From Chloroflexota bacterium (GTDB lineage: Bacteria; Chloroflexota; Chloroflexia; Chloroflexales; Roseiflexaceae), in assembly GCA_018969485.1 (NCBI GenBank), contig JAGWYG010000018.1, positions 1 to 51,342 of the forward strand: a stretch of DNA of 51,342 nt, written 5' to 3'. Shown piece by piece: positions 24,620 to 32,204 of the stretch. The position numbers and the translations under genes were made by a program. A model generated the notes under the pieces. The model saw only the letters and a list, made by a program, of their open reading frames with translations, was not told the DNA's origin and did not search any database. Each line of letters begins with the position of its first letter. Positions within the stretch are counted from its first letter, which is position 1.

Positions 24620-25705
24620 TCACGTGGTCGGCGGCGCTGGTGCGGCGATCAGGCCGGCAGCCCGCAGCCCCTGCGTCAGCGCGCCGGCGTCGCCGTATGT
24701 CACCACCGCGCCGGCGCGGGCGGCCCGTTCGAGCGCCACGGCGACACGCGCGGCGCGCGCTGGCTGACGCGACACCTGACGGATGCCGACGAATGTCACC
24801 CGGCGCGGGTACGCATCGACGATGCCGGCATAGATCTCCGGATCGTGCTGGGCATCATCGCCCAGCAGCACGATCAGGTGCTGCGGGTAGCACTGCATGA
24901 TCGCGGCGATCGCACCATGCTTGTGCTCGTGGTGCTGGGTCGGCAGCAGTTCATCCGCCGACAGGCCCCAGTCGCGCAGCACCAGCGGCCCGCGCGGGAT
25001 GCCCAGCAGCGCGAACGCCTTGGTCAGGACGTCGACCATGTTCCAGGGGCTGCTCGAGACATAGAAGAACGCCCGGTCGTCGCTGCCGGCCGCGCCGCGC
25101 CGCAGCGCCTGGTAGAGCGCCGGCGCCCCGGGCATCGCCCCGCGGCCGAACGCGTTGGTGAACAGCCAGGTGTGCGCCAGCCGCAGCGGGTTCAGCGTGC
25201 CGGTTCGCAGCACGGTGTCGTCGATGTCGCTGATGACCGCCACGCCCCCCGGCGCCGGCACGCGCACTGCCGCAACCGTGGTGACCAGCACGCCCGGGCC
25301 GGGCGCCAGCAGCGAGCAGGCCGCCTCGCGCCAGCCCGCCGTCGCCGGCCCCACCGCGCCGTCGAGCCGGGCGACGAAATACCCCTCCTCGTCCGTCATG
25401 ACCGTCTGCTGCACGGCGCCGTCGCGGACCGTCACGTCGATGCCGGGGACCTCGTCGGTGCTGAAGCGGCGCCAGGTCGCCAGCGCACGGCGCAGCCAGC
25501 CGTCGGTGCGCCGCATCGGCAGCACCGGGCGATGGCGCAGCACCCGGCCGCGCACCAGCGACGTCGTCGCGGTGCCGTAGCCATCGTAGACCACCAGATC
25601 GAGCTCGCCGCGGCTGATGCGCCGCCGCCGCCAGGCGTCGATGCGCTGCTCGATGGTATGCAGCAGCCGGATCACCGGGGCGAGCAGGCGGGCACGTCGG
25701 CGCAT
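24620..25705 (-). CDS. App1-type phosphatase (DUF2183) domain protein
   Basis: This 361-residue protein contains the HAD-like catalytic segment VISDIDDTVLRTG (D-x-D-x-T, about residues 184-189) and downstream FFYVSSSPWN and VLLGDDAQHDPEIY. These are the core motifs of App1 phosphatidate phosphatases. An N-terminal beta-rich region (about 40-150) precedes it, as in many bacterial members. The natural substrate in bacteria is not established; a phospho-lipid or small phosphate ester is possible. Its ATG 25705 immediately follows the stop of the upstream winged-helix gene (TGAATG), so it is translationally coupled to that regulator. Confidence 0.87.
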   Translation of the reverse strand: MRRRARLLAPVIRLLHTIEQRIDAWRRRRISRGELDLVVYDGYGTATTSLVRGRVLRHRPVLPMRRTDGWLRRALATWRRFSTDEVPGIDVTVRDGAVQQTVMTDEEGYFVARLDGAVGPATAGWREAACSLLAPGPGVLVTTVAAVRVPAPGGVAVISDIDDTVLRTGTLNPLRLAHTWLFTNAFGRGAMPGAPALYQALRRGAAGSDDRAFFYVSSSPWNMVDVLTKAFALLGIPRGPLVLRDWGLSADELLPTQHHEHKHGAIAAIMQCYPQHLIVLLGDDAQHDPEIYAGIVDAYPRRVTFVGIRQVSRQPARAARVAVALERAARAGAVVTYGDAGALTQGLRAAGLIAAPAPPTT

Positions 25706-25978
25706 TCATTCCCCCAGGATCAGCAGCAGGTCGCGCACCGCCCGGCCACGCTGCGCCGGGTGCCGCATCGGGCGCTCGGCATGGACCGCATAGACATTCC
25801 GGCGACCGTCGCGGCGGCGCGTGATGTAGCCATCGGTCTCGAGATCGGCCAGGATGCGCTGTACGGCGCGCTCGGTGATGCCGACCAGCGTCGCCACCTC
25901 GCGTGCGGTGCAGTGTGGGTTGTGAACGAGACACAGCAGCACCTGGGCGTGGTTGGTCAGGAATGTCCAGTGCGACAT
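25706..25978 (-). CDS. Winged-helix transcriptional regulator (small MarR/ArsR-like)
   Basis: This 90-residue protein is essentially one winged helix. TAREVATLVGITERAVQRILADLETDGYITRRRDGRRNVYAV shows the helix-turn-helix, recognition helix and wing. It has no ligand domain. GGAGG lies 5 bases before ATG 25978. The promoter at 26014-26022 and the inverted repeat at 26001-26013 lie directly upstream, which would suit autoregulation. It is the first gene of a two-gene unit with the App1-type phosphatase. Confidence 0.85.
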   Translation of the reverse strand: MSHWTFLTNHAQVLLCLVHNPHCTAREVATLVGITERAVQRILADLETDGYITRRRDGRRNVYAVHAERPMRHPAQRGRAVRDLLLILGE

Positions 25979-26000
25979 CAGGCCTCCTCGCCGTCGTGTC

Positions 26001-26013
26001 GGACGCTACGTCC
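26001..26013. promoter_or_regulatory. Possible operator GGACG-CTA-CGTCC
   Basis: A perfect 5-bp inverted repeat with a 3-base centre lies immediately downstream of the minus-strand -10, over the predicted transcription start. This is a good position for repression by the encoded winged-helix protein. Confidence 0.4.
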
Positions 26014-26022
26014 AGTATACCA
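26014..26022 (-). promoter_or_regulatory. Extended -10 promoter for wHTH/App1 operon
   Basis: The minus strand reads TGGTATACT. The transcript would start near 26007, inside the inverted repeat, about 30 bases before the ATG. Confidence 0.6.
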
Positions 26023-26393
26023 CGCGACGGTTTGCGCCTGCCGCGCGCCGGCTGGCGCTGCAGACGGCGCGGCGCGGCGCCGCCGTGTGGCCCGGAACGA
26101 CGCCAGGGCCGCGAATGCGGGGGCAGCGGTGACCGATGCGCCAGTCGCACGCATCGCGTCGGTGACCGCCGTCCAGCCATTCTGGCGCCACAGGGCCAGC
26201 GTGCCATTGCGCGCCCGCGGTGGCGCCCACGATGGCACCCACGGGCGCGCCAGGTGTGGCAACGATGCAGGCGGCCGGTTCATCAGGCGCCTCCGGCGCA
26301 TGCGGCGATCACGCGGGCTGTACCCGATGGGCCGTCGGCGTTGACGGCGCCCCAGAGCATGACGCAGGCCAGATGACGGCGGATGGTATCGCG

Positions 26394-26402
26394 TGATATG
26401 CT
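26394..26402 (+). promoter_or_regulatory. Extended -10 promoter for the Rossmann protein
   Basis: TGATATGCT at 26394-26402 lies 32 bases before ATG 26435. The hexamer is a weak match (TATGCT) but has the TGN extension seen at other promoters here. Confidence 0.4.
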
Positions 26403-26434
26403 GGTGCGGTGACTGTGGCGCGCAGGGGGATACG

Positions 26435-26917
26435 ATGGGGCGGCATCGGTTTCACGGCGATCCGGAGCGATTCGAGGTGCTGGCGGCGTTCATCGCCGAG
26501 TGCGACTGGCCCGACGTGCGGCACATCGCCGACGTCGCCGGCGGCCAGGGCATGCTGGCGCGGGTGCTGAGCCGCCGATGGGGCTATGCGGCCGAGGTCA
26601 TCGACCCGCGCGGCCACACGCTGCGCGGCATCGCCGGGCGCGCCGAGCCATTCGCGCCGGCGATGGCAGCATACTACGACCTGATCGTCGGCCTGCACCC
26701 CGACGAGGCGACGCGGGCAGTGGCCGAGGCGGCGTGCGTCCGGCGCGCCATCCTGATCCCCTGCTGCAACTTCTGGTCCGAGGCGAAGCTCGGCCAGGAG
26801 GCGCTGCTGCAGGCCATCGAGGCATTCTATCGGGAGCGGCGCGTGACGTGGACACGGGTGGTGCTGCCATTCAAGGGGCCGAAGAACATCGCGCTGGTCT
26901 CGACGCCACCCGGCTGA
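26435..26917 (+). CDS. Small Rossmann-fold, methyltransferase-like protein
   Basis: This 160-residue protein has a class I SAM-methyltransferase-like start. IADVAGGQGMLARVL (about residues 30-44) resembles motif I, and VIDPRG (about 53-58) ends the second strand in an acidic residue. YYDLIVGLHPDEATRAV and RRAILIPCCNFWS follow. The HPDEAT and IPCCNF segments resemble methyltransferase-like proteins that act on RNA, but the protein is short and the activity is unproven. ATG 26435 is chosen because a G-rich ribosome site is just upstream and the promoter is at 26394-26402. An upstream ATG at 26393 lies in the promoter itself. Confidence 0.65.
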   Translation: MGRHRFHGDPERFEVLAAFIAECDWPDVRHIADVAGGQGMLARVLSRRWGYAAEVIDPRGHTLRGIAGRAEPFAPAMAAYYDLIVGLHPDEATRAVAEAACVRRAILIPCCNFWSEAKLGQEALLQAIEAFYRERRVTWTRVVLPFKGPKNIALVSTPPG

Positions 26918-26930
26918 GCCCGGGCTCAGC
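26913..26930. repeat. 18-bp perfect palindrome spanning two convergent stop codons
   Basis: GCTGAGCCCGGGCTCAGC contains the TGA of the Rossmann gene (26915-26917) and, on the other strand, the TGA of the enolase-like gene (26928-26926). It could act as a bidirectional transcript end, although there is no T-run on either side. Confidence 0.75.
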
Positions 26931-28191
26931 GCATCAGGCACAGGCCATCGAACGCCTCGAGCTCGAGCAGGCGGTTGTACTTCGCCAGCCGTTCCGACTG
27001 CGTCACCGAGCCGACCTTGATCTGGTCGCCGGCCCAGCCCACCGCCAGATCCGCCAGCCAGTCGTCTTCGGTCTCGCCGCTGCGCGCGCTGATCACGAGT
27101 TGCCAGCCGGCCCCGGCGGCCATCTGGCGGGCATGCAGCGCCTGGCTGAGGGTGCCGATCTGATTGACTTTCAGCAGCAGGCCATTGGCGGCGCGGGCAT
27201 CGCGGGCGCGGGCGATGCGGCCGGGATTGGTACACAGCAGGTCATCGCCGATGACCACCAGCCGGTCGCCAAGCTGCGTACAGAGCGCCGGCCAGTGCTC
27301 CCAGTCATCCTCGGCCAGGCCGTCCTCGATGCTGGCCAGCGCGTAGTCGGCGGCCCAGCGGGCCAGTTGGTCGATCAACTGCCGGCTGGTGAGCGGCGCG
27401 TCGCGCAGCACGTAGCCGTCGGCGGTGGCGAAATGGCTGGCGGCGACATCGATGGCCAGCCGCACATCGCGGCCGGGCCGCAGGCCGGCGCGCACGATCG
27501 CCTCGCCGGCATCGTCGAACATCGCCTCGAGCGCGGGAAACGGCGGCGCCAGGCCGCCTTCGTCGGCGGTGAGCAGGCGCATGCCGTAGCGCGTGGCGCA
27601 GCGTTCGGCGGCGCAGTGGAACACGGCGGTGGCCTGCTCGAGGATCGCCGCCATGCTGTCGGCCTGCGGCACGATCAGCAGATCCTGGATGGGCACCTGT
27701 CCGCCGGCGTGCTTGCCGCCGCTGAACAGATTGATCATCGGCCGCGGCAGCCGTGGCGTGTGCGGTGCGGCGACGAGCCCGGCCGCGTAGGCGTAGAGCG
27801 GCTGGCGCGCGGCTGCGGCTGCGGCGCGCGCGAACGCCAGCGAGGCGGCCAGGGTGGCATTCGCGCCGAGATACGTCAGGCTGCTGCTGCCGTCGAGCGC
27901 GAGCAGCGCGGCATCGAATGCCGCCTGGCCGGCGAATGCGCGCCCCACGACGGCGTCGGCGATGGTGGTGCCGACGTGCGCGGCGGCGCGCTGGCACCCG
28001 AGGCCACGGTGCCGCCGCGGATCGCCGTCGCGCAGCTCGTGGGCCTCGGCGGCGCCACGCGACGCGCCCGACGGCACCGAGGCGCGCCCGCTGGCGCCCG
28101 ACGCCAGCACGCAGCGCGCCAGCACCGTCGGCCGGCCGCGGCTGTCAAGAATCTCGAGGCCGCGCAGCTCACGGACGACCAGCTCAGTCAT
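26926..28191 (-). CDS. Divergent enolase-family protein
   Basis: This 421-residue protein aligns with enolase throughout, from EILDSRGRPTV at the N-terminus to QIKVGSVTQSERLAKYN at the C-terminus. The metal ligands are kept (Asp in AIDVAAS, Glu in ASIEDG, Asp in IGDDLL), as are the catalytic Lys341 and the Lys of QIKVGS. His161 and the Glu of ADEGG also remain. Two residues near-invariant in enolases differ: Asp170 replaces the Glu168 of yeast enolase (IQD for LQE), and Ala369 replaces His373 (ISARSGETED for ISHRSGETED). It may therefore act on a different phosphorylated substrate or be a weak enolase. It overlaps the upstream kinase gene by 8 bases. Confidence 0.85.
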   Translation of the reverse strand: MTELVVRELRGLEILDSRGRPTVLARCVLASGASGRASVPSGASRGAAEAHELRDGDPRRHRGLGCQRAAAHVGTTIADAVVGRAFAGQAAFDAALLALDGSSSLTYLGANATLAASLAFARAAAAAARQPLYAYAAGLVAAPHTPRLPRPMINLFSGGKHAGGQVPIQDLLIVPQADSMAAILEQATAVFHCAAERCATRYGMRLLTADEGGLAPPFPALEAMFDDAGEAIVRAGLRPGRDVRLAIDVAASHFATADGYVLRDAPLTSRQLIDQLARWAADYALASIEDGLAEDDWEHWPALCTQLGDRLVVIGDDLLCTNPGRIARARDARAANGLLLKVNQIGTLSQALHARQMAAGAGWQLVISARSGETEDDWLADLAVGWAGDQIKVGSVTQSERLAKYNRLLELEAFDGLCLMR

Positions 28192-29206
28192 GCTCCAGCT
28201 CCTCGATGACGCAGGTGATGGCATCGGCGACGCGGGCCGGCGGGCGCGCGAGCAGCCGCAGCGCCGCACGGCGCTGCCGGGCGCGGGCGGCCGGCCCGAG
28301 GTACTCGAGGGGCGACCGGCCGTCGACGCGCGCCAGCAGGCAGGCCGCCAGATGGCGCACCACCCGTGCCTCCAGCGTGACGCCGAAGCGCGTATCGACG
28401 ACCGCCGCGTAGCACGCCCAGGCGCGCTGCGCCGCCGCTGCAAACGCCGCGCGCTGCGCCGCCAGGTGATTCGCCTTGCCCAGCAGATGCGTCAGCGCGA
28501 AGCCGACATCGAACGCCGGATCGCCCCAGTGGATCACCTCGTGGTCGAGCAGCACCACGCGGCCGGCATGGATCAGCACATTCTTCGGGCTGTAGTCGCC
28601 GTGCACCAGCGCCAGCCCGCTGCGGCGCGTCTCCTCGATGAGCGCGCCCAGCGCCGCCGCCGCCGCAGGAGCCTGCGTGGCGGCGTAGCCGTAGTACGGC
28701 TCAAGCCGCAGCGACTCGAAGAAGCTCCGGTCGGCGAGTGGCGCGGCATACTGCGCCGCCTGCGCATGCGATGCGGCGTGAATCTGGCCGAGCAGCGTCG
28801 CCCACTGCGCCACAAGCACCTCATCAAGCTGCCCGGCGAGCAGCAACTGCTTCCAGTTCGCATGCGGCTCGGCGACGGCGCGCATCGCCAGCAGGTGGTG
28901 GGCGGCGTCGACGAACACCAGCCCGGGCACGACGCCGGGCGGCGTCAGCGCCGCCAGGATCTGCAGCCCCAGCGCCTCGCGCAGGATGCGCCGCGGGTCG
29001 CTGCGCCACTCCACCGCGACGCGCAGCCGCTCGAGCGCCTGCTTGAGCACCAGGCGCGCATCAGGGGTCTCCACCAGCACCGTCCGGTTCGAGACGCCGC
29101 CGGCCAGGACGCAGGTCCGCGGCGTGACATCGGCCGGCACGCGGCCGGTGCGCCACAGATAGGCACACAGGGCATCGTGATCCTCGATGTCGAGCGGCGG
29201 TTGCAT
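28184..29206 (-). CDS. APH-fold small-molecule kinase, coupled to the enolase-like gene
   Basis: This 340-residue protein has the APH/MTR-kinase layout. An N-terminal lobe carries AGGVSNRTVLVE and LVLKQALERLRVAVEW, where the Lys would bind ATP. The catalytic loop is H-G-D-Y-S-P-K-N (about residues 200-207) and the metal-binding segment is LLDHEVIHWGDPAFDVGF. The LVLKQ and DVGF segments recall methylthioribose kinase, but the substrate is not determined. ATG 29206 is chosen because AGGGGG lies about 6 bases upstream; GTG 29212 is the alternative. Its last 8 bases overlap the start of the enolase-like gene, strongly suggesting consecutive steps. Confidence 0.82.
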   Translation of the reverse strand: MQPPLDIEDHDALCAYLWRTGRVPADVTPRTCVLAGGVSNRTVLVETPDARLVLKQALERLRVAVEWRSDPRRILREALGLQILAALTPPGVVPGLVFVDAAHHLLAMRAVAEPHANWKQLLLAGQLDEVLVAQWATLLGQIHAASHAQAAQYAAPLADRSFFESLRLEPYYGYAATQAPAAAAALGALIEETRRSGLALVHGDYSPKNVLIHAGRVVLLDHEVIHWGDPAFDVGFALTHLLGKANHLAAQRAAFAAAAQRAWACYAAVVDTRFGVTLEARVVRHLAACLLARVDGRSPLEYLGPAARARQRRAALRLLARPPARVADAITCVIEELEHD

Positions 29207-29258
29207 CAGCACCCCCTGTCTGGCCTGCGCCGCGCAGCCGGCGCGCTGCCGGAGCAGC

Positions 29259-31787
29259 TCAGTCGTCGTGCGCGGGCCGATCGCGCAGCAGCACCTCGCG
29301 CGAGCGCCCCTCGCCCGCCGGCCCGACGATCCCCTGCGCCTCGAGCAGCTCGATCAGCTGCGCCGCCTTGCTGTAGCCGATGCGCAGGCGACGCTGCAGC
29401 AGCGACGCCGACGCGCGCGGATGCTGCCTGACCAGCGCGATCGCGTCGGGCAGCAGCGCATCGCGCTCCTCGGCGCCGAGGAACTCGGCCGGCCCGGCCG
29501 GTTCGGCTGGGCGGGGCGGCGCTGCCGCTGCGCCGGGCTCAGGCGCCACCGCCGTCGCGGGCGGCGGCGTGCGGCGCCAGAACGCCACGATCCGCTCCAC
29601 CTCGCCCTCGCTCACCCAGGTTCCCTGGATGCGCTGCGGCCGCGACGAATCGGCGCCGAGGTACAGCATGTCGCCGCGGCCGAGCAGTTGCTCGGCACCA
29701 TTCATGTCGAGAATCACCCGCGAGTCGGTCTGCGACGTCACGGCAAAGGCGACGCGCGACGGGAAGTTGGCCTTGATCAGGCCGGTGACGACATCGACCG
29801 ACGGGCGCTGGGTGGCGATGATCAGGTGCATGCCGGTGGCACGGGCCATCTGTGCCAGCCGGCAGATCTGCGTCTCGACCTCGTCGGGCGCCATCATCAT
29901 CAGATCGGCGAGCTCGTCGATGATGATCACAATGTACGGCAATGGCTCGAACTCGGGGTGCTGCGCGATCGCGGCGCGATAGCTGTCGATGTTGCGGAAG
30001 CCATGCCGCGCGAAGATCTTGTAGCGCCGCTCCATCTCGCGCGTCGCCCACTTGAGCGTCGGCACCACCCGCTCGAGCTCGGTGATCACCGGCGCGAGCA
30101 TGTGCGGAATGCCGTTGTAGACGATGAGCTCGACCATCTTGGGATCGACCATGATGAAGCGCAGCGTGTCGGGCGTGTGGCGCAGCAGCAATGCGCAGAT
30201 GATCGCGTTGATCCCCGCGCTCTTGCCGCTTCCGGTGGCCCCCGCCATCAGCAGGTGCGGCATGCGCTCGAGGCCGGCCACGATCGGCAGGCCCGAGACG
30301 TCCTCGCCGAGCGGGAACTTGAGCCGGCCGCGCGCCTGCTCGAACTGCGGGCTCTCGACCACCGCCCGCATCGTGACGGTGGTGGTGCTCGAGTTGGGGA
30401 TCTCGATGCCGACCACCGCCTTGCCGGGGATGGGCGCCTCGATGCGGATCGACGACGCCGCCAGCGCCAGCGCCAGATCGCGCTCGAGCGTCGTGATCTT
30501 GCTGACCTTGACGCCGACGGCGGGCTGTAGCTCGAACTGCGTGATCGCCGGCCCGACATTGACGCCGACGATCTGCGCCTCGACCTTGAAGCTCGCCAGC
30601 GTCTCCTCGATCAGCCGCGCCTTGATGCGCCGGTCGTCGTCGCTGGCAACCACCACGACGCCGGCGTCGAGCAGGTCGCTGCCGGGAAGTTGCCACGCGC
30701 CGGACGCGCCGGGCGCGTCGGCCGCGCCGGCGGTGATCGGCGGCTCGTCGAGGTCGAGCGTGTGCTGGACCGGGACGTCCAGGGTGGCTGGGCTGGCGAG
30801 GGCGCTCTTGCTGAGGAGCTCGCCGAGCAGTTGTTGTGCAGCCGGCGCGGGCTTCGCGGGCGCCGCGACGGCTGGCGGCTGGGCGCCGGCGGCCGCGGCC
30901 TCCGGCCGGCGGAACAGGCTGGCCGGCGCGATGCGCTCGGCGATCGGCGTGGCGATCAGGTCGGCGTCCTGGGTGGCCGGCGGGGTGGTGGCAGGAGCGG
31001 GTGCGGCAGCAGCGGGAGCCGACGCGACGTCGGCGGCGCGGCGTGCGGCGGGTTCACGCCGCCGTGCCGGCGTCAGCGTCACCGGCTGCGGCGTGTCGTC
31101 GCGGTCGTCGGCGTCGTCATCGTCATCGGCGGTGCGTGGCGCGCGCCAGCCCGGCAGCACGCTGCGCAGCGCGGCCAGCACCTCGCGCAGCGAGATGTCG
31201 AAGGTGAGCATCAGCCCGGTGATGCCGACGGCGATCGCCACGAACAGGCTCGCCGGGCGCCCGATCGCGCGGCTGCCGATCTCCAGCAGCGTCGCGCCGA
31301 TCACGCCGCCGCCATCGGGCTCGCCGACGCCGATCAGTTGATCCTGCACCGGAAACTCCAGGATGGTCAGCAGCGCCAGCAGCGCCAGCAGCGTGCCGAC
31401 GATCGTCGCGCCGCCGAGCCGCAGATCCTCGTGGCGCTCGTGCCACAGGATCGCGCCGCCGAGCACGCCGAGCGCCAGCGGCACGATCAGGGCACCCCAG
31501 CCGAGCAGCCACTGACTGCCGGCGACCCACCCGCCGCCGAGCACGCCGCTGGCGCCGGTCAGCCAGAAGACGACCGTCACGATGGCGATGGTGATCAGCA
31601 CCAGCGCGATGATGTCGCGCCGCTGGCCACGGCGTGGCGCCGCCCGCCCCACGACGCGCCGCGCCGCCGGCACCTGCACCGCCGTCTTGCCCGTCACCCG
31701 CGCGCGCGTCGCCGCCTTGCGCGGCGCCGGCTGCTCGCGCGGCACCGACTTGCGCGTCGCCCGCGCCGGGGCCTTTGCTCCTGCCAT
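29259..31787 (-). CDS. ftsK: DNA translocase FtsK/SpoIIIE family
   Basis: This 842-residue protein pumps double-stranded DNA at the division septum to clear the chromosome terminus. Four transmembrane helices lie in the first 190 or so residues. A Pro/Ala-rich linker follows, then the motor domain with Walker A GATGSGKS (Lys522), Walker B VIIIDELADLMM and the late segment TQRPSVDVVTGLIKANFPSRVAF. The final 70 residues (LRIGYSKAAQLIELLEAQGIVG) form the winged-helix gamma domain that reads KOPS-type orientation sequences. AGGTG lies about 6 bases before ATG 31787. It is complete and of the usual length for SpoIIIE-type proteins. Confidence 0.95.
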   Translation of the reverse strand: MAGAKAPARATRKSVPREQPAPRKAATRARVTGKTAVQVPAARRVVGRAAPRRGQRRDIIALVLITIAIVTVVFWLTGASGVLGGGWVAGSQWLLGWGALIVPLALGVLGGAILWHERHEDLRLGGATIVGTLLALLALLTILEFPVQDQLIGVGEPDGGGVIGATLLEIGSRAIGRPASLFVAIAVGITGLMLTFDISLREVLAALRSVLPGWRAPRTADDDDDADDRDDTPQPVTLTPARRREPAARRAADVASAPAAAAPAPATTPPATQDADLIATPIAERIAPASLFRRPEAAAAGAQPPAVAAPAKPAPAAQQLLGELLSKSALASPATLDVPVQHTLDLDEPPITAGAADAPGASGAWQLPGSDLLDAGVVVVASDDDRRIKARLIEETLASFKVEAQIVGVNVGPAITQFELQPAVGVKVSKITTLERDLALALAASSIRIEAPIPGKAVVGIEIPNSSTTTVTMRAVVESPQFEQARGRLKFPLGEDVSGLPIVAGLERMPHLLMAGATGSGKSAGINAIICALLLRHTPDTLRFIMVDPKMVELIVYNGIPHMLAPVITELERVVPTLKWATREMERRYKIFARHGFRNIDSYRAAIAQHPEFEPLPYIVIIIDELADLMMMAPDEVETQICRLAQMARATGMHLIIATQRPSVDVVTGLIKANFPSRVAFAVTSQTDSRVILDMNGAEQLLGRGDMLYLGADSSRPQRIQGTWVSEGEVERIVAFWRRTPPPATAVAPEPGAAAAPPRPAEPAGPAEFLGAEERDALLPDAIALVRQHPRASASLLQRRLRIGYSKAAQLIELLEAQGIVGPAGEGRSREVLLRDRPAHDD

Positions 31788-32204
31788 CGGTTCACCTGTC
31801 GCTCACCAGGTCGCCTCGAGTCTGCTACACCCTATCATAGGTCGCCGGGCAGTGCAACCGCCGCCCCCCTGGCGCAGCGCGCTGGCTGCCGTCCGGCCGG
31901 GGACGCATGGGGCCGCCCGGCTGGTAGCGCGTCACGCGGACCGCACGTGTGATGCCGCGCCGCATCTCGGCGCGATGACCGGCTCATGGCGCTGGAGTGC
32001 TGTGATAGACTATGGGTGAACATCAATCATGACGCCGATGTGCCAGCCGTCGCCGTCAGACGTTGTGCGGCGCACCAGTACTGCGGAACCGGGCTGATCG
32101 CTGCTGCGCTGGCAATCTGGTACGCTCGGCCGCGCTCGGCCCTGTGAACCGGTGAATGCCGACGTAGCATGCGGTATGATCGTCTGGAGAGGTGGTGTAT
32201 CACG
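31788..32204. other. Divergent intergenic region upstream of ftsK and the orphan gene
   Basis: About 417 bases with no supported gene. It contains a TATGAT-like hexamer for ftsK (31834-31839, minus) and a short inverted repeat (GCGCCG 31957-31962, CGGCGC 31968-31973). It also has an extended -10-like TGATAGACT at 32003-32011 and a TATGAT at 32175-32180 in front of the orphan gene. GC content falls toward the orphan gene. Confidence 0.5.
32003..32011 (+). promoter_or_regulatory. Possible extended -10 upstream of the orphan membrane gene
   Basis: TGATAGACT fits the TGN-TAnnnT pattern but lies about 190 bases before the gene. A nearer TATGAT at 32175-32180 lacks the TG extension. Which one is used is not decided by the sequence. 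Confidence 0.3.

Larger units (their letters stand above)
25979..26434. other. Divergent intergenic region, no supported gene
   Basis: These 456 bases separate the winged-helix gene (minus) from the Rossmann protein (plus). They hold two extended -10 elements (26014-26022 minus, 26394-26402 plus) and a short inverted repeat at 26001-26013. A 107-codon open frame on the minus strand (25978-26301) ends on the winged-helix start codon. However, its sequence is Arg/Ala-rich with no recognisable domain and it spans the promoter, so it is not called. Confidence 0.55.

Noticed and set aside
25978-26301. A 107-codon open frame on the minus strand ending on the winged-helix start codon
   Set aside because: Its sequence is Arg/Ala/Pro-rich without domain features. 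It spans the promoter at 26014-26022, and such frames are common by chance in DNA this GC-rich. The TGATG junction is suggestive but not enough.
31788-32204. A tRNA or small structured RNA in the gap before the orphan gene
   Set aside because: No cloverleaf, T-loop-like GTTCRA or CCA end was found. The inverted repeats are short.
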